DNA of 64,000 nucleotides, from positions 1-64,000 of the forward strand of contig NZ_SNXE01000012.1 in the NCBI RefSeq assembly GCF_004362405.1, written 5' to 3'. The DNA is from Roseateles asaccharophilus (GTDB lineage: Bacteria; Pseudomonadota; Gammaproteobacteria; Burkholderiales; Burkholderiaceae_C). The position numbers were made by a program, and so were the translations under genes. The notes under the pieces are model-generated. The model worked only from the letters and a program-made list of their open reading frames with translations, ran no database searches and was not told the DNA's origin. Below are positions 58,190 to 64,000 of this stretch, piece after piece. How positions within the stretch are numbered: the stretch's first letter is position 1; each line of letters starts with the position of its first letter.

Positions 58190-59335
58190 ATGTCCACCCG
58201 AACCCATCTCCTGCCCAAGCCGCTGTCCGGGCTTGCCATCGCGGCACTGAGCGGGCTGGCCTTGTGCCTGATGCTGGCGGCCCTGCCCGCCCAGGCGGCG
58301 CGCATCAAGGAAGTCGCCTCGGTGGCCGGCGTGCGCTCCAACCCCCTCACCGGCTACGGCTTGGTGGTGGGTCTGGACGGCACGGGCGACCAAACCACCC
58401 AATCCCCCTTCACCGGCCAGAGTTTGGCCGCCATGCTGCAGCAGTTCGGCGTGGTGCTGCCGCCCGGCGTCACCATGCAGCCGCGCAATATCGCGGCGGT
58501 CATGGTGACCACCCAGCTGCCCGCCTTTGCCCAACCGGGCCAGCCCCTGGATGTGGTGGTCTCCTCCATGGGCAATGCCAAGAGCCTGCGCGGTGGCACC
58601 CTGATCGCCACCCCGCTGCGCGGTGCCGATGGGCAGGTCTATGCCCTAGCCCAGGGCAATCTGGTGGTTGGCGGCGCAGGTGCCTCGGCCGGCGGCTCCA
58701 AGGTGCAGATCAACCACTTGAGCGCCGGACGCATTCCGGGCGGCGCCACCGTGGAACGCAGCGTGCCCACCGCCCTGCAGATGGGCGACAGCATCCAGCT
58801 GGATCTCAACGCCGCCGACTTCAACACCGCCCGCGCCGTGGCCGCCGCCATCAACCGGGCCAAGGGCGCCGGTACGGCCCAGGCCCTGGATGGCCGCGTG
58901 GTGCGTGTGCGCGCCCCCAGCAATCCGGATGAGCGGGTCAGCTTCCTGGCCGATATGGAGAACCTGCCCCTGGAGCTGGCCACGCCGGCTGCCCGGGTGG
59001 TCATCAATGCGCGTACCGGTTCGGTGGTGATGAACCAGGCCGTGACCCTGGCGCCCTGCGCCGTGGCCCACGGCAATCTCTCGGTCACCATCAGCTCCAC
59101 ACCCGTCGTCAGCCAGCCCAATGCGCTGTCTGGCGGTCAGACCGTGGTGGCGGAGAAGACCGACATCTCGGTCAAACAGGAGCCCGGCGCCCTGATCAAT
59201 ATGCCGGCCGGCACCAAGCTGTCCGATGTGGTCAAGGCACTCAATGCCATGGGCGCCACCCCGCAGGATTTGCTGGCCATCCTGCAGGCCATGAAGAGCG
59301 CCGGCGCCCTCACGGCTGAGCTGGAGGTCATTTGA
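58190..59335 (+). CDS. flgI: Flagellar P-ring protein FlgI
   Basis: A 381-residue periplasmic ring protein with a Sec signal (cleaved after PAQA near residue 36). It has RIKEVASVAGVRSNPLTGYGLVVGL, GTGDQT, MLQQFGV, NIAAVMVTTQLPAF and the C-terminal ALNAMGATPQDLLAILQAMKSAGAL. ATG 58190 (MSTRTHLL) is used; it lacks a free ribosome-binding site because a hairpin precedes it. The stop TGA shares one base with the flgJ ATG. Confidence 0.94.
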   Translation: MSTRTHLLPKPLSGLAIAALSGLALCLMLAALPAQAARIKEVASVAGVRSNPLTGYGLVVGLDGTGDQTTQSPFTGQSLAAMLQQFGVVLPPGVTMQPRNIAAVMVTTQLPAFAQPGQPLDVVVSSMGNAKSLRGGTLIATPLRGADGQVYALAQGNLVVGGAGASAGGSKVQINHLSAGRIPGGATVERSVPTALQMGDSIQLDLNAADFNTARAVAAAINRAKGAGTAQALDGRVVRVRAPSNPDERVSFLADMENLPLELATPAARVVINARTGSVVMNQAVTLAPCAVAHGNLSVTISSTPVVSQPNALSGGQTVVAEKTDISVKQEPGALINMPAGTKLSDVVKALNAMGATPQDLLAILQAMKSAGALTAELEVI

Positions 59336-60201
59336 TGAACAGCCTGCGCAATACCCTGAGCCCGCCCGCCGGGAGCGACACCCGCTCCATCGAGGCGCTG
59401 CGTGCCGCAGCGGCCCGAGATCCCAAGTCCAGCATCAAGGAGACGGCACGCCAGTTCGAAGCCCTCTTCATGCAGGAGGTGATGAAGAGCATGCGGGCCT
59501 CCACCCTGTCCTCCGGCCTGCTGGACAACTCGGCCACCCAGTTGGGCACCGAGATGCTGGACACCCAGTTCGCCGGCAAGATGACCGGTCTGCCCGGCGG
59601 CCTGTCCGAAGCCATCGCCCGTCAGCTGCAGCGCCAGATGGGCATCAGCGACAAGAGCGCCAGCGAGGCCGCCAAGCCCCTGCAGCCCCTGCCCGCCCTG
59701 GCCAGGAAGAACGTGGCCCCGCATGTGCAGAGCTTCATCCAGCGGCATGACGAGGCGGCCCGCGCCGCCCAGGCGCAGACCGGCATTCCCGCCAGCTTCA
59801 TGATCGCCCAGGCCGCCCACGAGTCCGGCTGGGGCCGGCGCGAGATCACCGCCCGGGACGGCACGCCCTCCTTCAATATCTTCGGCATCAAGGCCACACC
59901 CAACTGGACGGGCAAGGTGGCCGAGGTCACCACCACCGAGTACGTGGATGGCAAGCCCCAGAAGGTGGTGGCCAAGTTCCGTGCCTACGGTAGTTACGAA
60001 GAGGCCTTCAAGGACTATGCTCGTCTGATCGGCAGCAACGAACGCTATCGCGATGTCGTGGCCAAGGCCCAGGCAGGTGCGGGGGCTGAAACCTTCGCCC
60101 AGGGTCTGCAGAAGGCCGGCTACGCCACCGACCCCGAGTACGCCAGCAAGCTGGCGCGCGTCATCAACACCACGGTGCGCGTACAGCGCGCCCTGGCCTG
60201 A
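59335..60201 (+). CDS. flgJ: Flagellar rod-cap and muramidase protein FlgJ
   Basis: A 288-residue two-domain protein. The N-terminal rod-cap domain (about 15-105) has ETARQFEALFMQEVMKSMR. The C-terminal GH73-type glucosaminidase domain has the catalytic Glu in AAHESGWGRREI near residue 163 and the FNIFGIKATPNWTGK segment. The fused form is typical of beta/gammaproteobacteria. GGAGG in the end of flgI serves as ribosome-binding site; the ATG overlaps the flgI stop by one base, so translation is coupled. Confidence 0.95.
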   Translation: MNSLRNTLSPPAGSDTRSIEALRAAAARDPKSSIKETARQFEALFMQEVMKSMRASTLSSGLLDNSATQLGTEMLDTQFAGKMTGLPGGLSEAIARQLQRQMGISDKSASEAAKPLQPLPALARKNVAPHVQSFIQRHDEAARAAQAQTGIPASFMIAQAAHESGWGRREITARDGTPSFNIFGIKATPNWTGKVAEVTTTEYVDGKPQKVVAKFRAYGSYEEAFKDYARLIGSNERYRDVVAKAQAGAGAETFAQGLQKAGYATDPEYASKLARVINTTVRVQRALA

Positions 60202-60233
60202 GGCGCGTCAGCCCCGAGTAGGAAGGACGATTC

Positions 60234-62231
60234 ATGGGAACCTCCGCACTGCTGTCCCTGGGCATGAAGGCGATGTTCGCCAACCAGGCCGCGCTGCAGA
60301 CGGTCAGCCAGAACATCGCCAATGCCAACACGCCCGGCTACTCGCGTCAGCAGGCCGTGCTGACCACGGCGGACGGGCAGTTCACCGGTGCCGGCTTCTT
60401 CGGCAAGGGCGTGAACGTCGAAACCGTGGTGCGCTCGCACAACCAGTTTCTGACCCGCGAGGCCGCCAGCTCCAAGTCCCTGGCCTTCATGGATTCCACC
60501 CGTCACGCCCAGCTGCAGCAGCTCGAACGCCTGCTGCCCCCGGGGGCGGACGGCCTGGGCCAGGCCGCCAACCAGTTCCTCAACGCCATGGTGGACGTGG
60601 TCAGCCGGCCCGCCGACCCCTCGGCCCGCCAGGTGGCGCTGGGCCGGGCCCAGGAGGTGGCGGCACGCTTTTCGAGTGCGGGCGTCCAGCTCGCGGACCT
60701 GCAAGCCGGCGTGGTCAGCGATCTGCGCGCCAATATCGATGTGGTCAACCAGCTTGCCAAGCAGATTGCGACGGCCAACGACCAGATTGCCCGCACGACC
60801 GGCGCCCAGCACAGCGCCAATGACCTGCTGGACAAGCGCGACCAGCTGATCTCCGAGCTGAGCCAGTACCTGCAGGTCACCACCCTGCCTGCCGATGACG
60901 GGACCGTCGGCGTCTTCATCGGCGGCGGCCAGCGTCTGGTTCTGGGCAACCAGGCCCAAAGCCTGACCACCACCCCCGACCCCTATGACAATGCCCGCGT
61001 GCGCCTGAGCATCACCGAGGCCAGCGGCGCCCGCGTCATTGACGAGAGCAGCCTCACCGGCGGCTCCATCAGCGCCCTGCTGACCTACCAGAACCGCGAC
61101 ATCCAGGATGCCCGCAACCTGATCGGTCAGATGGCCATGGCGCTGGGCACGCGAGTCAACACCCAGCAGTCGCTGGGTCTGGACCTCTCGAACCCGCCCG
61201 GCGCCGGCGCCCCCATCTTCGATCTGGGTCCGCCGCGGGCCTTGCCCGCCGGCACCAATGCGCGCAATCCGGACGGCACCTACGCCACCAATATCGATCT
61301 GAAGATCGTGGACCCCACGCTGCTTCCCGCGGCCAGCTTTGTGCTGCGCCCCGTGGTCGGCAATCCTGGCCAGTACCAGCTCACCCAGCGCCCCGACGGC
61401 GCCCCGGAGGCCATGACGGCGGCCCAGATCGAGCAGCGTTTCGGCATTCGGATCGTGCAAAGCGGCGCCCCCCTGGCCGACACGGACAGCTTCCTGCTGG
61501 AGCCCGTGGCCGAGGCCGCCGCCGGGATGCGCCGCATTCTGGACAGCACCAACGGTCTGGCCGTGGCCTCGCCCATCACCGCCGTGAACAACAGCGCCAA
61601 CAAGGGCACGATGACCGTGGAATCCCTGTACGCGGTCAACAGCAAGCTCGACATGAGCAAGGTGCCCATGAGCGTGCAGTTCGGAGCGGTCAATCCGGCC
61701 GACAACACGGTGGCCTACTCCATCACCATGTCGGACGGCAGTGTGGTCAACGGCAACTGGAAGGCCGGCTCCACCATCGGCAACGAGCCGCTGGCGGGCA
61801 TAGACCTGGGTTTCGAGTTGCGGCTCAACGGCGTGCCCCGTCCGGGTGACACCCTGGACATCAGCGCCACCAAGTTTCCGGCGGCCAACAACTCCAACGG
61901 CAAGGCCTTCCTGAACCTGCAGAAGGAGAACATGGTGGGCCGGGTGCTGCTGGCCGATGGCAGCCTGAGCCGCGGCGCCACCATCACCGACGCCTACGCC
62001 TCGGCCATGAGCGATATCGGTGCCCGGGTCCAGGGTGCGAAATACCTGTCAGGGGTGTCCAGCGCGGTGGCCAGCGACGCCGAGAAGGTCCGAGCCGGAC
62101 AGGCCGGTGTCAATCTGGACGAAGAGGCCGCGCGCCTGATGCAGTACCAGCAGGGCTACCAGGCCGCCGCCAAGGTGCTGCAAGCCGGCCAGAAGATCTT
62201 CGACGAGTTGCTGCAGCTCTCACAGAGGTAA
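60234..62231 (+). CDS. flgK: Flagellar hook-filament junction protein FlgK
   Basis: A 665-residue junction protein (HAP1). The N-terminal MKAMFANQAALQTVSQNIANANTPGYSRQQAV and the C-terminal NLDEEAARLMQYQQGYQAAAKVLQAGQKIFDELLQL-like helices (about 625-660) are diagnostic. The middle is a variable surface domain. It is longer than the Salmonella protein (553). GGAAGGA lies upstream. flgL follows after five bases. Confidence 0.95.
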   Translation: MGTSALLSLGMKAMFANQAALQTVSQNIANANTPGYSRQQAVLTTADGQFTGAGFFGKGVNVETVVRSHNQFLTREAASSKSLAFMDSTRHAQLQQLERLLPPGADGLGQAANQFLNAMVDVVSRPADPSARQVALGRAQEVAARFSSAGVQLADLQAGVVSDLRANIDVVNQLAKQIATANDQIARTTGAQHSANDLLDKRDQLISELSQYLQVTTLPADDGTVGVFIGGGQRLVLGNQAQSLTTTPDPYDNARVRLSITEASGARVIDESSLTGGSISALLTYQNRDIQDARNLIGQMAMALGTRVNTQQSLGLDLSNPPGAGAPIFDLGPPRALPAGTNARNPDGTYATNIDLKIVDPTLLPAASFVLRPVVGNPGQYQLTQRPDGAPEAMTAAQIEQRFGIRIVQSGAPLADTDSFLLEPVAEAAAGMRRILDSTNGLAVASPITAVNNSANKGTMTVESLYAVNSKLDMSKVPMSVQFGAVNPADNTVAYSITMSDGSVVNGNWKAGSTIGNEPLAGIDLGFELRLNGVPRPGDTLDISATKFPAANNSNGKAFLNLQKENMVGRVLLADGSLSRGATITDAYASAMSDIGARVQGAKYLSGVSSAVASDAEKVRAGQAGVNLDEEAARLMQYQQGYQAAAKVLQAGQKIFDELLQLSQR

Positions 62232-62236
62232 GCGCC

Positions 62237-63448
62237 ATGCGCATCGCGACTTCCAATATGTTTGACACCAGCATCTCCACGCTGCAGCGGCGGCAGGAGA
62301 TGCTTCAGGACAGCCAGCAGCGCCTGACCTCGGGCAAGCGTGTGCAACTGGCGAGCGACGACCCCACGGCCGCCGCACGGGCCGAGCGCTCGCTCTCGGC
62401 CATTGGTCGCATCGATGCCAATCAACGCGCCCTGGAGGCCAGCCGCAACAGCCTCGTCCTGGGCGAAAGCGCACTGGGCGACGCCACCGAAATCATGCAG
62501 CAGGTGCGCGAGTCCATGGTCGCGGCCGGCAATGCCAGCTACAGCGACAACGAGCGCCGCGGTCTGGCCGACAAGATCGCCGGCCTGCGAGACCAGCTGC
62601 TGGCCATTGCCAACCGCCCAGACGGCGGCGGCGGCTTTCTCTTCGGCGGTCAAGGCTCGGCCAACCCACCCTTTCTGGACCAGCCCGGTGGCGTGAGCTA
62701 CACCGGCGTGCCGGGCCAGATCGCCACCGGCAATCTGGACAGCTTCCCGCTCACCGTGGACGGACGCGCGGCCTGGGAGCAGGCCCGCAGCGGCAATGGC
62801 TCCTTCGTCACCGAGTCCCTGCCCAACCTCAACACCAATGCCCCCGCCAAGAGCTGGATCGATGCGGGGCGCGTCACCAACCCCAGCCTGCTCACCGACA
62901 ACAGCTACCAGATCCAGATCAGCGGCACGGGCGCCGGCGCCAGCTACACCGTGATCAACACCACCACCGGCGGCATCGTGGCCACGGCCGCCTTCGCCTC
63001 CGGCAAAGCCATCGAGTTCGACGGCATGGCGGTCACGCTGTCAGGCGCGGCCGAGGACGGTGACCAGTTCAGCATCAACCCCTCCACGGCCAGCCTCAAG
63101 GTCTTCGACGTGCTGGACCGTGCGGTCAGCGAGCTGCGCACCCCCCTGCGCAACAACGTCCAGATCGCCCAGAGCAATATCGGGCGCATCCGCGATATCG
63201 AGGCCCTGATCGGCAATATGCAGAGCACGCGCAGCCAGCTCGGCGAGCGCATGAACAACCTCGACGGCACCGAATCGCGCATGGCCGACCAGAAGCTCTA
63301 CAACCAGAGCGAGCAGTCGGCCGCCGAGGACGTTGATATGGTGCAAAGCATCTCCGACTTTCAGAACCAGCAATCGGGCTACGATGCAGCCCTGAAAACC
63401 TATGCCTTGGTGCAGCGCATGTCGCTGTTCCAGTACATCAATTCATGA
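62237..63448 (+). CDS. flgL: Flagellar hook-filament junction protein FlgL
   Basis: A 403-residue junction protein (HAP3) of the flagellin superfamily, with MRIATSNMFDTSISTLQRRQE, RLTSGKRVQLASDDPTAAARAER, and the C-terminal DVDMVQSISDFQNQQSGYDAALKTYALVQ-like helix. AGAGG precedes the ATG. Its stop overlaps the next gene start by four bases. Confidence 0.94.
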   Translation: MRIATSNMFDTSISTLQRRQEMLQDSQQRLTSGKRVQLASDDPTAAARAERSLSAIGRIDANQRALEASRNSLVLGESALGDATEIMQQVRESMVAAGNASYSDNERRGLADKIAGLRDQLLAIANRPDGGGGFLFGGQGSANPPFLDQPGGVSYTGVPGQIATGNLDSFPLTVDGRAAWEQARSGNGSFVTESLPNLNTNAPAKSWIDAGRVTNPSLLTDNSYQIQISGTGAGASYTVINTTTGGIVATAAFASGKAIEFDGMAVTLSGAAEDGDQFSINPSTASLKVFDVLDRAVSELRTPLRNNVQIAQSNIGRIRDIEALIGNMQSTRSQLGERMNNLDGTESRMADQKLYNQSEQSAAEDVDMVQSISDFQNQQSGYDAALKTYALVQRMSLFQYINS

Positions 63449-64000
63449 GCTCCAACACCAGCACGCACCCCATTCTCGGCAACTTGGCCCTGGGCTATGC
63501 GCCCATGATCGACGCCCAGCGTCAGGTGCTGGCGACCCGCCTGACCCTGATGCCGCTGCGGCCCGACGCCCGCCTGCCGGCGGCTGAGCTCAAGGCCGCC
63601 ATCGACGAGGCCTGGCCCACGGGCACGGCCGTGATCAGCGTGCTCAACGAAGCCTTGCTGGACGGCCTGCTGGCCGATCCGCCGGCAAAGCATCTGATGC
63701 TGGAAGTGCCGGCCTTCATGGTGGCCGACCATGCACAAGCCCTGCTGGACCTGCGCAGAGCCGGCCACACCCTGCTGCTCAAGGGGCGCCCCCTGCAAGC
63801 CCTGGCACCCGAGTTGCAGGCTTGCTTCAAGTACCAGATGCTTGAACTGGACGACGACCGGCAGCAGCCCCTGCCCCCCGGCCCCGCCAAGCTGCTCACC
63901 GGCATGCGCGGCGCCGAGGCCGTGGACGAAGCCTTCAAGCGCGGCGCCAGTGCGGTGCTGGGCTGGTCCGTCTCCGATGAGCCGCTTGAGGCCGCTGCGG
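63445..64000 (+). CDS. EAL/HDOD-type signalling protein, N-terminal fragment
   Basis: The first 185 codons of a protein cut by the window edge. The visible part resembles the degenerate EAL half of EAL-HDOD (YuxH-like) proteins: NLALGYAPMIDAQRQVLATRL, then ISVLNEALLDGLL, HLMLEVPAFMVAD, and LRRAGHTLLLKGRP. The EAL catalytic acidic residues are not present in this stretch, so it is probably not a working c-di-GMP phosphodiesterase. The start overlaps the flgL stop by four bases, which joins it to the flagellar operon. An HDOD domain is expected beyond the edge but cannot be seen. Confidence 0.65.
   Translation, partial: MSSNTSTHPILGNLALGYAPMIDAQRQVLATRLTLMPLRPDARLPAAELKAAIDEAWPTGTAVISVLNEALLDGLLADPPAKHLMLEVPAFMVADHAQALLDLRRAGHTLLLKGRPLQALAPELQACFKYQMLELDDDRQQPLPPGPAKLLTGMRGAEAVDEAFKRGASAVLGWSVSDEPLEAAA

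Overview
The window is an ordinary chromosomal stretch of a GC-rich, motile betaproteobacterium. I infer the order Burkholderiales, probably near Roseateles, Pelomonas, Mitsuaria or Rubrivivax. The grounds are a DUF3460-scpA pair, a FlgJ with a fused muramidase domain, minCDE, an enteric-like OmpR/EnvZ pair, a 3-hydroxybutyrate dehydrogenase and the flgNMA/flgBCDEFGHIJKL arrangement. No prophage, insertion sequence, CRISPR array, rRNA or integrase was recognised. Almost all sequence is coding, and most genes are housekeeping.

Layout. 1-5.1 kb: the start of livH, a DctB/DctD-type two-component system, a periplasmic amino-acid-binding protein and two identical tRNA-Val(GAC) genes. 5.1-12.2 kb: relA with an alpha/beta hydrolase, 3-hydroxybutyrate dehydrogenase, a SIMPL-domain protein and ompR-envZ. 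12.1-22 kb: ispF, a patatin/POTRA/beta-barrel protein, an XRE regulator, a small outer-membrane barrel protein, ispD in one operon with an AarC-type CoA-transferase, an RlmN-family enzyme and glnS. 22-26.1 kb: a tightly overlapping three-gene operon of exported proteins including an M48 protease, then dbpA. 26.1-34.9 kb: a seven-gene operon of membrane-fusion protein, ABC ATPase, TolC-like channel, two FtsX/MacB-type permeases, a sigma-54 response regulator and its histidine kinase. 35-42.7 kb: assorted small conserved genes, a chromate transporter, dusC, a BCCT transporter, ferredoxin and acyltransferase. 42.7-48.8 kb: minCDE, a 729-bp AT-richer intergenic region, metG, DUF3460 and scpA. 48.8-50.9 kb: an orphan LuxR-type regulator, an orphan ParA and a DUF1841 protein. 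51-64 kb: the flagellar rod, hook and junction genes, ending in a truncated EAL/HDOD-type gene.

Two regulatory observations stand out. First, the pump operon is preceded by a well-spaced sigma-54 promoter and a cluster of palindromic half sites. This fits control of the operon by its own sigma-54 response regulator, and the predicted transcript would be nearly leaderless. Second, a roughly 102-bp composite non-coding element occurs four times: upstream of the BCCT transporter, upstream of the acyltransferase, and twice upstream of minC. Each copy joins a DnaA-box-like site (TGTGGAYAA) to a second, GC-flanked A-rich inverted repeat exactly 71 bases further on. I know of no described element with this layout, and it is the best candidate here for something new. 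The flagellar region also shows a clear sigma-28 promoter upstream of flgM and a perfect hairpin abutting the flgI start codon.
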